From positions 614,873-678,872 of the forward strand of contig NZ_WTYO01000002.1 of NCBI RefSeq assembly GCF_009827515.1: DNA of 64,000 nt. Reading direction: 5' to 3'. The notes under the pieces are model-generated. The model ran no database searches. It saw only the letters and a list, made by a program, of their open reading frames with translations, and was not told the DNA's origin. The position numbers and the translations under genes are program-made. Of this stretch, positions 37,346-46,449 are shown piece by piece. The first letter of the stretch is position 1, and every line of letters starts with the position of its first letter. This stretch comes from Pelagerythrobacter marinus (GTDB lineage: Bacteria > Pseudomonadota > Alphaproteobacteria > Sphingomonadales > Sphingomonadaceae).

Positions 37346-38599
37346 ATGATGGCAAGTTTCGCTCCTCCGGACAGCCCTTCCCCGCGAACGGGCAAGGCAG
37401 GTTTCTGGCAATCGGGCCACTGGCCCACGCTCGTCGCCGCCTTCCTCTATTTCGACCTCGCCTTCATGGTCTGGGTCATACTCGGCCCGCTGGCGCCACT
37501 GGTCGCGGAAGACCTGGGCCTGAACGCGGCGCAGAAGGGGTTCATGGTCGCCGTGCCGACGCTGGCCGGGGCGCTGCTGCGCATCCCGATGGGTTTCCTC
37601 GGCGACCGGATCGGACCCAAGAAGACCGGCGCGATCGGGCAGGTGATCGTCATCGCCGGCCTGCTGGCGGCATGGCTGCTGGGCGTCGGATCGTTCGCCG
37701 CCACGATCGCGCTGGGCCTGGTACTGGGCTTTGCCGGGGCGAGCTTCGCCGTCGCGCTGCCGTTGGCCAGCCGCTGGTATCCGCCCGAACACCAGGGCAA
37801 GGCCATGGGTGTCGCGGGCATGGGCAATTCGGGCACTGTCATCGCCTCGCTCTTCGCCCCCGGGCTGGCCCTGCTCGCCGGCTGGACCGGCGTTCTCGGC
37901 CTGGCCTGCATCCCGCTCGCAATCGTCCTCGCGCTCTATCTCGGAATGGCGAAGGATTCGCCCGAACAGCCGGCCCCCATGCGGCTCTCGGCCTATCTCG
38001 AGCCGCTCGGCGACCGCGACGCGTGGTGGTTCATGCTGTTCTACGGCGTGACGTTCGGCGGCTTCGTGGGGCTCGCCGCCTCGCTCTCGATCTATTTCGT
38101 CGACCAGTTCGGCCTTACCGCCGTGCAGGCCGGATACTGCACCGCCGGGTGCGTCTTCGCCGGATCGCTGGTGCGGCCCCTGGGCGGCGGGCTGGCCGAT
38201 CGCTTCGGGGGAATCCGGACGCTCACCGCGGTCTATGTCATCGCCGGCGGCGCGCTGGTGGCGATCAGCACCGGGCCGGGTTCGCTGGCACTCGCCCTCG
38301 GTCTCTTCGTGATCGCCATGCTCTCGTTCGGGACCGGCAACGGCGCGGTCTTCCAGCTCGTCCCCCAGCGCTTCCGCAAGGAAATCGGCGTCATGACCGG
38401 GCTGGTGGGCTGTGGCGGCGGGATCGGCGGCTTCTTTCTGGCCAGCTCGCTCGGCCTGGCCAAGCAGCATGCCGGGAGCCCCCAGCTGGGGTTCCTCGTC
38501 TTCGCCGCGATCGCGCTGGTCGCGCTGGTCGGGCTGACGGCGGTCAAGGGCCGCTGGCGCACGACGTGGGGCGCCGCCGTCCAGGGCGTTCGCATCTGA
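37346..38599 (+). CDS. narK: Nitrate/nitrite MFS transporter, NarK/NasA type
   Basis: A 417-residue major-facilitator protein with twelve helices that imports nitrate. Family landmarks are DLAFMVWVILGPLAPLVAEDL in helix 1, LAGALLRIPMGFLGDRIGPKK, the nitrate-signature-like GFAGASFAVALPLASRWYPP with a following GMGNSGTVIASLFAP, and a second GTGNGAVFQLVPQRF signature in helix 11. AAAGGA precedes the tandem ATGs at 37346 and 37349, either of which may be used. Divergent from the kinase gene with 98 bp between them; I see no NasT leader in that gap. Confidence 0.92.
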   Translation: MMASFAPPDSPSPRTGKAGFWQSGHWPTLVAAFLYFDLAFMVWVILGPLAPLVAEDLGLNAAQKGFMVAVPTLAGALLRIPMGFLGDRIGPKKTGAIGQVIVIAGLLAAWLLGVGSFAATIALGLVLGFAGASFAVALPLASRWYPPEHQGKAMGVAGMGNSGTVIASLFAPGLALLAGWTGVLGLACIPLAIVLALYLGMAKDSPEQPAPMRLSAYLEPLGDRDAWWFMLFYGVTFGGFVGLAASLSIYFVDQFGLTAVQAGYCTAGCVFAGSLVRPLGGGLADRFGGIRTLTAVYVIAGGALVAISTGPGSLALALGLFVIAMLSFGTGNGAVFQLVPQRFRKEIGVMTGLVGCGGGIGGFFLASSLGLAKQHAGSPQLGFLVFAAIALVALVGLTAVKGRWRTTWGAAVQGVRI

Positions 38600-38681
38600 C
38601 GCCCGGGCAGGACCGGGGACGGGCCCGCGAGCGGCCCGCCCCGGCGGGAGAGGATGCCGGCGGGCCCGCAAGGGGAGAACC

Positions 38682-40022
38682 ATGATGAGATTCCACCACC
38701 GCCCGATCCTGTTCGCTGCCGCCACGGCATCCTCCGCTATCGCCCCCGCGCCTCTCGCGGCGCGGGACGCGGCACAAGATGCCGCGCCGGACGCCGCCCC
38801 GGACGCCGCCCCGGACGCCCCGGCGCACGTCGCGCCGGACGCCGCCAACAGGGCGCCGCGGCAGGCGGGCGGAACACCCGCCCCTGCCGTCCACACCCCG
38901 GATGCCTGGCGCCTCGCGCCCCTGTTCACGGCTCGCCTGCGCTACGAAGGGGTCGCGTCGGAAGGGGCGGGCCGCCACGCGGAAGCCGTGACCCTGCGCG
39001 CCCGGTTCGGGCTGGAGGCGCGCCGCGACGGCCTGTCGCTGCTGGTAGAGGGCGAAGGCACGGCCGCGCTCGCCGACGGATACAACGACACGCTGCCCGG
39101 CAACGGCGCCGAGCCTTTCCCCGTGATCGCCGACCCCGAGACGCTGGAACTGAACCGGGCGCAACTATCGTGGCGGGGCGGCCCGGCGACGGTCACCGTC
39201 GGCCGGCAGCGGATCGTGCACGGCAATGCCCGGTTCGTCGGCAACGTCGGATGGCGGCAGAATGAACAGACGTTCGACGCCGTGCGAGGCGAGGCCGCAA
39301 TCGGCCCGGTCGCGATCGACTTCGCCTATGCAGCCGCCCAGCGCACGATTTTCGGCGCCTACAGCCCCGGCGAGAGCCACGACGGCGATTTCTGGCTCGC
39401 CAGCGGCACTGTCCGCCGGGGGCCGTTCGAAGGCCGGGCCTTCGCCTATCTCGTCGACTACGACCGGCGTCCGGCCTTCTCCAGCCAGACGTACGGCGCC
39501 ATTGCCAGCGGCGCGACCGCGCTGGGCCGGCTGGAGCTGCGATACCGCGCCGGCTACGCCGTGCAGTCGGATCACGGGTCCGGCCCGGTCGCCTATCGCG
39601 CCGACTACGTCGACGCCGAAGTGGCCGCGGCGAGCGGACCGTTCACGCTCGCCGCCGGTTACGAGAAGCTCGGCAGCGACGAGGGGGTCGCCGCGTTCCA
39701 GACACCGCTCGCCACGCTTCATGCCTTCAACGGCTGGGCGGACATGTTCCTGGCCACGCCGCCGGCCGGTCTGCGCGACCGCCACGTCCGGCTGTCCGCG
39801 CGGTTCGGCGGGGCGGACGGAGAGGCCGCGATCGACGCACAGATCGCCTATCACCGGTTCGACAGCGATTACGCGGATATCGCCTACGGACAGGAATGGA
39901 ACCTGTCGCTGGGCACCCGCCTCGGGCCGGTGGCCCTGCTGGCGAAATATGCCCACTACGACGCACGCGATTTCGGCGCGGACACGCGCAAGTTCTGGTT
40001 GCAGGCCGAATATGCGTTCTGA
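38682..40022 (+). CDS. Alginate-export-family outer-membrane channel
   Basis: A 446-residue outer-membrane beta barrel of the alginate_exp (AlgE-like) family. A signal peptide (about 1-28) is followed by a low-complexity DAAPD repeat region (about residues 29-55) and then alternating barrel strands: LFTARLRYEGVAS, ATVTVGRQRIVHGNARFVGN, DYDRRPAFSSQTYG and a C-terminal aromatic FWLQAEYAF ending as expected for barrels. AGGGGAG precedes the ATG. Its place between narK and nirB suggests an outer-membrane route for nitrate or nitrite rather than alginate (inference). No alginate genes are nearby. Confidence 0.85.
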   Translation: MMRFHHRPILFAAATASSAIAPAPLAARDAAQDAAPDAAPDAAPDAPAHVAPDAANRAPRQAGGTPAPAVHTPDAWRLAPLFTARLRYEGVASEGAGRHAEAVTLRARFGLEARRDGLSLLVEGEGTAALADGYNDTLPGNGAEPFPVIADPETLELNRAQLSWRGGPATVTVGRQRIVHGNARFVGNVGWRQNEQTFDAVRGEAAIGPVAIDFAYAAAQRTIFGAYSPGESHDGDFWLASGTVRRGPFEGRAFAYLVDYDRRPAFSSQTYGAIASGATALGRLELRYRAGYAVQSDHGSGPVAYRADYVDAEVAAASGPFTLAAGYEKLGSDEGVAAFQTPLATLHAFNGWADMFLATPPAGLRDRHVRLSARFGGADGEAAIDAQIAYHRFDSDYADIAYGQEWNLSLGTRLGPVALLAKYAHYDARDFGADTRKFWLQAEYAF

Positions 40023-40039
40023 CAGCCCCCGCACCGCCA

Positions 40040-40207
40040 TGCGAAAAGGCCTTGCGAGGGGCGCCGGCAATCGGTTACCCTCGGCTCCACGCCGACAAGC
40101 GCGCCCGTCCAACGCCGGACGACCACGGCCGCTTTCGAACGAAAAGACGCAAAACGTGGCAATGACGCCGCCAGTCTCGCCTTCGGGCCGGGCTTGGCGG
40201 CTTTTTT
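40040..40207 (+). promoter_or_regulatory. NasT-type attenuator leader 2 (before nirB)
   Basis: Shares TGCGAAAAG (40040-40048), a CGTGGCAA-type box just before the terminator (40155-40162) and the terminator core with leader 1. A hairpin CGTCC/GGACG with hexaloop AACGCC (40106-40121; A1 and G4) fits the ANTAR target pattern. The terminator GCCGCC (40167-40172) / GGCGGC (40196-40201) encloses a GCC-TTCG-GGC stem and is followed by six T. nirB starts 38 bp later, so antitermination by NasT would switch on nirB-nirD-nasA-cobA-moeA-mobA. Confidence 0.75.
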
Positions 40208-40244
40208 GCTTGCGTAATCGGGGTCCGGCCCCGCGGAGGCAGAG

Positions 40245-42731
40245 ATGAACGCACAGACCCGGATGGAAGACATGGTCTCGGCCCGCGAGAAGCTGGTCGT
40301 CATCGGCAACGGCATGGCGGGCTGCCGGGCGGTCGAGGAAATTCTCGAACGCGACGGCGATCGCTACGACATTACCATTTTCGGGGCCGAGCCGCGGGTG
40401 AACTACAACCGCATCATGCTCTCGCCGGTACTCGCGGGGGAGAAGACCTTCGACGAGATCGTGATCAACAGCGCCGAATGGTATGCCGAGAACGATATCG
40501 AACTGGTGAGCGGAGACCCTGTCAGCCATATCGACCGCACGGCAAAGACGGTACTCAGCCAGTCTGGACGGGTCGAACCCTATGACAAGCTGCTGATCGC
40601 GACCGGCTCGGACCCTTTCATCGTTCCCATTCCCGGCAACGACCTTGCCGGCGTCATCACCTTCCGCGATCTCGACGATGTCGACAAGATGCTCGCCGCT
40701 GCGGAGAAGGGCGGCGACGCGGTGGTGATCGGCGGTGGCCTGCTGGGTCTTGAGGCTGCGCACGGCCTTTCGCTGCGCGGCATGAAGGTCACCGTCGTTC
40801 ACCTCATGCCCACGCTAATGGAGCGCCAGCTCGACGAAGCCGCGGGCTATTTGCTGCGGCAGGAACTGGAAAAGCGTGGCCAGACGATCCTGACCGGTGC
40901 CAACACCAAGGTGATCCACGGCATGGAAGGCCATGTCGCCGGGATCGAGCTGGAAGACGGGACACGCCTGAAGGCGGATATCGTGGTCATGGCGGCAGGC
41001 ATCAAGCCGGCCACCGGCCTTGCCAAGTCCGCCGGTCTCGAATGCGAGCGCGGCATCGTGGTGGACGATCACATGGTCACCTCCGACCCGGACATCCTGG
41101 CCGTGGGCGAATGCGTGCAGCATCGCGGGGCCTGCTACGGCCTAGTCGCGCCGCTTTGGGAAATGTGCCGGTCTCTGGCCGATCACCTGACCGACGCGCC
41201 CACCGGCTATGCCGGTTCGGTTACCTCGACCAAGCTCAAAGTATCGGGGATCGACCTGTTCTCTGCCGGCGATTTCTCCGGCGGAGACGATTGCGAGGAC
41301 ATCGTGATGCGCGATGCCGCGCGCGGCGTCTACAAGCGCGTGGTCTTGAAGGACAACAAGCTCATCGGAGCGGTGCTTTACGGCGATACGGCCGACGGCA
41401 ACTGGTATTTCGACCTGCTCAAGAAGGAAGAGGATGTCTCCGATATCCGCGAAGGGCTGATCTTCGGCCAGGCCTTTGCCAGCGGGGGTGCCCTTGCGGA
41501 CCCTAATGCCGCCGTTGCGGCCCTTTCGGACGACGCAGAAATCTGCGGCTGCAACGGCGTATCCAAGGGCAAGGTCGTCCAGTGCATCAATGATGGCGCG
41601 CACAGCCTCGATGCGGTGCGCTCGCAGTGCAAGGCCAGCGCGAGCTGCGGTTCGTGCACCGGCCTTGTCGAAAGCCTGCTGTCCCTGACGCTAGGCGGCG
41701 AGGTCGAGAGCGGCCCTGCCAGCACGTGCAAATGCACCAGTTTCACGCATGACGACGTGCGCCGCCTGATCGTGGAAAAGCAGCTCAAGGAAATCCCGCA
41801 GGTCATGCAGGAGCTGCACTGGACCACGCCGGACGGCTGTTCCTCCTGCCGGCCTGCGCTGAACTATTACCTGCTCTGCGCCTGGCCCGGCGAATACGAG
41901 GACGACCAGAAGAGCCGCTTCGTCAATGAGCGCCTCCACGCCAATATCCAGAAGGACGGCACCTATTCCGTCGTTCCGCGCATGTGGGGCGGGGTGACCA
42001 GCCCGAAGGAACTGCGCGCGATCGCCGACGTGGTCGAGAAATACGATGCCCGGATGGTCAAGGTCACCGGCGGCCAGCGGCTCGACATCTTTGGCATTCG
42101 CAAGGAAGACCTGCCCGCGGTCTGGGCCGACCTCAATGCCGCGGGCATGGTGTCCGGCCACGCCTATGGCAAGTCGCTGCGCACGGTGAAGACCTGCGTC
42201 GGCAGCGAATGGTGCCGCTTCGGCACGCAGGATTCGACCGGGCTTGGCATCAAGATCGAGCAGATGACCTGGGGCAGCTGGATGCCGCACAAGTTCAAGA
42301 TCGCCGTCAGCGGTTGCCCGCGCAATTGCGCCGAGGCGACGATCAAGGATTTCGGCGTGGTCTGCGTCGACAGCGGATACGAGCTGCATGTGGGCGGCAA
42401 TGGCGGGATCAAGGTCCGCGCCACCGACCTTTTGTGCAAGGTCGAGACCGAGGAGGAGGCGATGGAGCACTGCGCCGCCTTCATCCAGCTCTACCGCGAG
42501 GATGCGCACTATCTCGAACGCACGGCCCCCTGGCTCGAGCGCAAGGGGCTGGACTGGATCAAGGCGCAGATGTTCGACGATCCCGAACGGGTCGGGCGCC
42601 TGGCCCGCCGCTTCCGCTATTCGCAACAGTTCATGCAGGACGATCCCTGGGCCAGGCGCGCCGCGGGCGAGCGGGCCGACCTGCACCGGCACCTGGCCAC
42701 GGTCCGGCCGATGGAAACGGAGTACGCATGA
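40245..42731 (+). CDS. nirB: Assimilatory nitrite reductase, large subunit
   Basis: NADH-dependent six-electron reduction of nitrite to ammonium. The 828-residue protein has an N-terminal FAD/NAD oxidoreductase (VVIGNGMAGCRAVEEIL; second Rossmann VVIGGGLLGLEAAHGL), a BFD-like [2Fe-2S] domain (EICGCNGVSKGKV and ASCGSCTG, about residues 425-480) and a C-terminal siroheme/[4Fe-4S] domain with TCVGSEWCRFGTQDS and SGCPRNCAEATIKDFG. GCGGAGG precedes the ATG. The stop overlaps nirD (ATGA). Base composition is unusual: sampled 60-bp pieces run from about 52 to 63 % GC against about 75 % in nasA, returning to the local norm near the 3' end, which suggests recombination or transfer. Confidence 0.97.
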   Translation: MNAQTRMEDMVSAREKLVVIGNGMAGCRAVEEILERDGDRYDITIFGAEPRVNYNRIMLSPVLAGEKTFDEIVINSAEWYAENDIELVSGDPVSHIDRTAKTVLSQSGRVEPYDKLLIATGSDPFIVPIPGNDLAGVITFRDLDDVDKMLAAAEKGGDAVVIGGGLLGLEAAHGLSLRGMKVTVVHLMPTLMERQLDEAAGYLLRQELEKRGQTILTGANTKVIHGMEGHVAGIELEDGTRLKADIVVMAAGIKPATGLAKSAGLECERGIVVDDHMVTSDPDILAVGECVQHRGACYGLVAPLWEMCRSLADHLTDAPTGYAGSVTSTKLKVSGIDLFSAGDFSGGDDCEDIVMRDAARGVYKRVVLKDNKLIGAVLYGDTADGNWYFDLLKKEEDVSDIREGLIFGQAFASGGALADPNAAVAALSDDAEICGCNGVSKGKVVQCINDGAHSLDAVRSQCKASASCGSCTGLVESLLSLTLGGEVESGPASTCKCTSFTHDDVRRLIVEKQLKEIPQVMQELHWTTPDGCSSCRPALNYYLLCAWPGEYEDDQKSRFVNERLHANIQKDGTYSVVPRMWGGVTSPKELRAIADVVEKYDARMVKVTGGQRLDIFGIRKEDLPAVWADLNAAGMVSGHAYGKSLRTVKTCVGSEWCRFGTQDSTGLGIKIEQMTWGSWMPHKFKIAVSGCPRNCAEATIKDFGVVCVDSGYELHVGGNGGIKVRATDLLCKVETEEEAMEHCAAFIQLYREDAHYLERTAPWLERKGLDWIKAQMFDDPERVGRLARRFRYSQQFMQDDPWARRAAGERADLHRHLATVRPMETEYA

Positions 42732-43090
42732 TGCCCGGCAAGTGGCTCGATATCGGTCCGACCACGCAGATCGAACCGGGAATGGCCGCCACCCTGCCGG
42801 TCGAAGGCGGGGAGGAGATTGCGGTCTTCCACACCGTGAACGGGCGCTTCTACGCGCTGGTCAACAGCTGCCCCCACCGGCAGGGGCCGCTCAGCCAGGG
42901 AATCGTCCACGGCGACAGCGTGACCTGCCCGCTGCACAACTGGCGCATCTCGCTGAGCACGGGGGCGGCGCTGGGGGACGACAGCGGTTGCACCCCGACC
43001 ATCCCGCTCAAGATCGACGGCGGCCGCCTGTTCCTCCTGCGCGAAGCCGTGGTGGCCCCGCGCGGGGCGGCCGGCCCGCGGGCGGCCTGA
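42728..43090 (+). CDS. nirD: Nitrite reductase small subunit
   Basis: A 120-residue Rieske-fold subunit partnering NirB. It keeps the complete cluster motif, CPHRQGPLS and CPLHNWRIS (C-x-H and C-x2-H), so unlike the cluster-less E. coli NirD it should bind a [2Fe-2S] centre. The ATG at 42728 overlaps the nirB stop; a second ATG at 42731 follows at once. nasA begins 6 bp after its stop. Confidence 0.94.
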   Translation: MMPGKWLDIGPTTQIEPGMAATLPVEGGEEIAVFHTVNGRFYALVNSCPHRQGPLSQGIVHGDSVTCPLHNWRISLSTGAALGDDSGCTPTIPLKIDGGRLFLLREAVVAPRGAAGPRAA

Positions 43091-43096
43091 TCGCCG

Positions 43097-45661
43097 ATGG
43101 GCGCGATCCGCACGACCTGTGCCTATTGCGGCGTCGGCTGCGGGATCCGCGCGGAAGTGGACGGCACCCGTTCGGTCGCGATCGCCGGCGACCCCGATCA
43201 TCCGGCCAATCGCGGCCGGCTGTGTTCGAAAGGCACGCACCTGGGCGAGACCGTCGGGCTCGGCGGGCGCCTGCTGCACCCGATGGTCGGGGAGGCGCGC
43301 GTCTCGTGGAACGAGGCGCTTGGCCAGGTGGCCTCGCGCATGCGCGCCTGCATCGAACGTCACGGGCCGGACAGCGTGGCCTTCTATGTTTCCGGCCAGT
43401 TGCTGACCGAAGACTACTACGTCGCCAACAAGCTGATGAAGGGCTTCGTCGGCAGCGCCAACATCGACACCAATTCGCGCCTGTGCATGGCCAGCGCGGT
43501 CGCCGCCCACAACCGCGCCTGGGGTGAAGACGTCGTCCCCTGCTCCTACGACGATATCGCCGCGGCCGACCTGATCCTGCTGGTCGGGTCGAACACCGCC
43601 TGGTGCCATCCGGTCGCGTGGCAAGCGATGGAGGCGGCGCGCGAACGACGCGGCACGAAACTGGTGGTGATCGACCCGCGACGGACGGAAACCGCCGAGC
43701 GGGCAGACCTCCACATCCCGCTCGCGCCCGACGGCGACACGGCGCTGTTCACCGCGCTGCTTGCCGAGATGGCCCGCCGGGGCGCGCTCGACGACGCCTT
43801 CCTGCGCGATGCCTGTTCGGTGCCGCCGGGCTTCTGGGACGATCTCAACCACGATCCGGCGATCGATCGCGCCCTTTTCGCACGGCTCGCCGACCTGTTC
43901 GCCGCGAGCCCGCGCGCGATCACGATGTTCAGCCAGGGCGCAAACCAGTCGGTCGGCGGCACCGACAAGGGCAATGCGATCATCAACCTCCACCTCGCCA
44001 CCGGCCGCATCAACCGCCCCGGCGCGGGGCCTTTCTCGATCACCGGGCAGCCGAACGCCATGGGCGGCCGCGAGGTCGGCGGGCTGGCCAGCACGCTTGC
44101 CTGCCACCTGGGCTTCTCCGCCGAAGAACGCGCCTCGGTCGCGCGGTTCTGGGGCACCGACCGGCTCTGCCGCGAGCCGGGCCGGAAGGCGGTGGACCTG
44201 TTTCGTGCGGTCCATTCGGGCAAGGTCAGGTTCGTGTGGATCATGGCGACCAATCCCGCCGTCTCGATGCCCGATGCCGGCTTCGTGCGCGAAGCGCTGG
44301 CACGCTGTCCCCACGTCGTCGTGTCGGATGTGATCGCGCAGACCGACACGGCGCGCCTGGCCCATGTCCGCCTGCCGGCGCTGGCCTGGGGGGAGAAGGA
44401 CGGCACGGTCACCAATTCGGAACGGCGCGTCAGCCGCCAGCGCCGGCTCTTTCCGGCGCCCGGCGAAGCCCGGGCCGACTGGCGGATCGTCGCCGACGTC
44501 GCCGCGCGCATGGGCTGGGGCGAATCCTTCGCATGGTCGTCGCCGGCCGAGGTGTTCCGGGAATATGCGGCGATGACCCGGCTCGCACGCGAGCACGGAA
44601 AGCACCTGGACCTGGCCGAATGGGCCGGGTGCAGCGATTGCGAATACGAACGGATGCCGCCGTTCCAGTGGGGCGGGCCGCACCCGCTCGCGCGCCGGTT
44701 TCCGACGGCCGACGGCAAGGCGCGGATCGTCGCCGTCAGCCCCCCTGCGGCCCGGTCGCCCGATCCCGATTTCCCGCTCCGGCTCAACACCGGCCGCTAC
44801 CGCGATCAGTGGCACACGATGACCCGCACCGGCCTCAGCCCCCGGCTCGCGCATCACCGGCGCGAACCGGTCGTCGAGGTCCATCCGGCCGATGCCCGCC
44901 GCCACCGGCTCCTCGACGGCGGGCTCGCCCGGGTCGAGACGCCGTTCGGCGCCGAGCTGTTCCGCGTCGCGACCAGCGAGGGCCAGCGGCCGGGGGAGAT
45001 CTTCGTCCCGATGCACTGGACCGACATGCTGGCCGGGGGCGGACGGACCGGGAAGCTGGCCCAGCCTGCGACCGATCCCCATTCCGGCCAGCCCGGGTTC
45101 AAGAACACGCCCGCCCGCCTCGCACGGGTCGAGCCGGACTGGCGCGCCTTCCTCGTCTCGCGCCGGACCGTGACCCCGCAGGCCCCCTACTGGGTCCGTT
45201 CGCGGGTCGCCCGTGGATGGCTGACCGAGCTGGCCGGGTTCGGCACCGTCGATTGCGACGCCCTGCTACCGGCCGGGCCGCGGATCGAAGTGGCCGACCG
45301 TGAGCGCGGGATGCGGCGAATTGCCGTGCCGGACGAGGGAGGGGACCTGGCCGCGGTGCTGTTCGTCACCCGCAGCGGCACCCTGCCCGCGCGCGAATGG
45401 ATCGCGGAGCAACTCGGCATGCCCGGATCGGGCGCCGAATGGCTCGCCGGGCGATCGGCCGCTCCCGCGCCGGACAAGGGGCCGCTGGTCTGCCTGTGCC
45501 ACGACGTCGGCGAGCGGCAGGTCGCCGCCGCGATCGCCGCCGGCGCGTGCGACACCGCCGCCGTCGGGGCCGCGACCAAGGCGGGGACGAATTGCGGCAG
45601 CTGCCGCCCGGTGATCGCCCGGATGCTGGAATCCCGCCCGACAATGGAGCCTGCCGAATGA
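43097..45661 (+). CDS. nasA: Assimilatory nitrate reductase, catalytic subunit
   Basis: Molybdopterin enzyme reducing nitrate to nitrite in the cytoplasm. The 854-residue protein starts with a [4Fe-4S] ferredoxin-like motif (TTCAYCGVGCGI and GRLCSKG), then the bis-MGD domains (SNTAWCHPVAWQAME, QGANQSVGGTDKGNAI, TGRINRPGAGPFSITGQPNAM) and a C-terminal MGD-binding region (LNTGRYRDQWHTMTRTG). At the end a BFD-type [2Fe-2S] domain is present (VCLCHDVGERQV and GTNCGSCRPVI). This two-cluster layout is the NasA/NasC form that takes electrons from a separate partner; no nasB-like reductase gene is seen. The stop overlaps cobA. Confidence 0.95.
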   Translation: MGAIRTTCAYCGVGCGIRAEVDGTRSVAIAGDPDHPANRGRLCSKGTHLGETVGLGGRLLHPMVGEARVSWNEALGQVASRMRACIERHGPDSVAFYVSGQLLTEDYYVANKLMKGFVGSANIDTNSRLCMASAVAAHNRAWGEDVVPCSYDDIAAADLILLVGSNTAWCHPVAWQAMEAARERRGTKLVVIDPRRTETAERADLHIPLAPDGDTALFTALLAEMARRGALDDAFLRDACSVPPGFWDDLNHDPAIDRALFARLADLFAASPRAITMFSQGANQSVGGTDKGNAIINLHLATGRINRPGAGPFSITGQPNAMGGREVGGLASTLACHLGFSAEERASVARFWGTDRLCREPGRKAVDLFRAVHSGKVRFVWIMATNPAVSMPDAGFVREALARCPHVVVSDVIAQTDTARLAHVRLPALAWGEKDGTVTNSERRVSRQRRLFPAPGEARADWRIVADVAARMGWGESFAWSSPAEVFREYAAMTRLAREHGKHLDLAEWAGCSDCEYERMPPFQWGGPHPLARRFPTADGKARIVAVSPPAARSPDPDFPLRLNTGRYRDQWHTMTRTGLSPRLAHHRREPVVEVHPADARRHRLLDGGLARVETPFGAELFRVATSEGQRPGEIFVPMHWTDMLAGGGRTGKLAQPATDPHSGQPGFKNTPARLARVEPDWRAFLVSRRTVTPQAPYWVRSRVARGWLTELAGFGTVDCDALLPAGPRIEVADRERGMRRIAVPDEGGDLAAVLFVTRSGTLPAREWIAEQLGMPGSGAEWLAGRSAAPAPDKGPLVCLCHDVGERQVAAAIAAGACDTAAVGAATKAGTNCGSCRPVIARMLESRPTMEPAE

Positions 45662-46449
45662 CCGACTTCGAACCGCGCACCGTATGGCTGGTCGGCGCAG
45701 GCCCCGGCGATCCGGAGCTGCTGACACGCAAGGCGGAGCGTCTGCTCTCCGGCGCCGACGTGGTCTTCCACGACGCGCTCGTCGGACCCGGCGTCCTCGC
45801 CCTCGCCCGCCCGGGTGCGCGGCTGGTTCCGGTGGGCAAGCGCGCCGGCCGCCATTCGCAGAGCCAGGCGCGGATCGACCGGATGATCGTGGCCGCCGCG
45901 CGGGCCGGGCAACGCGTCGTGCGGCTCAAGGGCGGCGACCCCGCGGTCTTCGCGCGCACGGCGGAAGAGCTCGCCGCCTGCCGCGCCGCCGGTGTCCCCG
46001 TCCGCATATGCCCGGGCATCACCGCGGCCTCGGCCGCCGCGGCGAGCCTCGGCACCCCGCTGACGCTGCGGGGGCAGGCCCGGGCGCTGACTTTCGTGAC
46101 CGCCCATGCCTGCGCCGGCGATGCGGCGGACGTCGACTGGCAGGCGCTGGCCGACCCCGGGGCCACGCTGGCGATCTACATGGGCAAGGCAATGGCCGGT
46201 CGCATTGCGCGCCGCCTGATCGCCGCCGGCCTGGACCCGGCGACGCCCGTTGCCCTGGTGGAAAATGCCAGCCTCCCTGACGAGCGGCGGTTCGACAGCC
46301 GGCTCGACCTGCTGCCGATCGCCGCCCGGTCCGTGCTGGGCGAAGGCCCGGCCGTGATCCTGGTGGGGCCGGCACTCGACTACGCCCGCGAGCCGGCGGC
46401 AGCTCCCGGTCGTGGGAGCGCGCGCGCGCTGACGGCGGGTGCCGCGTGA
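45658..46449 (+). CDS. cobA: Uroporphyrinogen-III C-methyltransferase
   Basis: SAM-dependent double methylation of uroporphyrinogen III to precorrin-2, the branch point toward siroheme needed by NirB. The 263-residue protein shows VWLVGAGPGDPELLTRKA, VFHDALVGPGVL, VRLKGGDPAVFARTAEE and VRICPGITAASAAAASLG, all core SUMT motifs. It is the stand-alone form: no CysG dehydrogenase/ferrochelatase domain follows. ATGA and GTGA overlaps tie it to nasA and moeA. Confidence 0.95.
   Translation: MTDFEPRTVWLVGAGPGDPELLTRKAERLLSGADVVFHDALVGPGVLALARPGARLVPVGKRAGRHSQSQARIDRMIVAAARAGQRVVRLKGGDPAVFARTAEELAACRAAGVPVRICPGITAASAAAASLGTPLTLRGQARALTFVTAHACAGDAADVDWQALADPGATLAIYMGKAMAGRIARRLIAAGLDPATPVALVENASLPDERRFDSRLDLLPIAARSVLGEGPAVILVGPALDYAREPAAAPGRGSARALTAGAA

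Noticed and set aside
38770..38830. Possible CRISPR-like or satellite repeat
   Set aside because: The GCCGCSCCGGAC units are in-frame, encode the DAAPD stretch of the porin and have no spacers.
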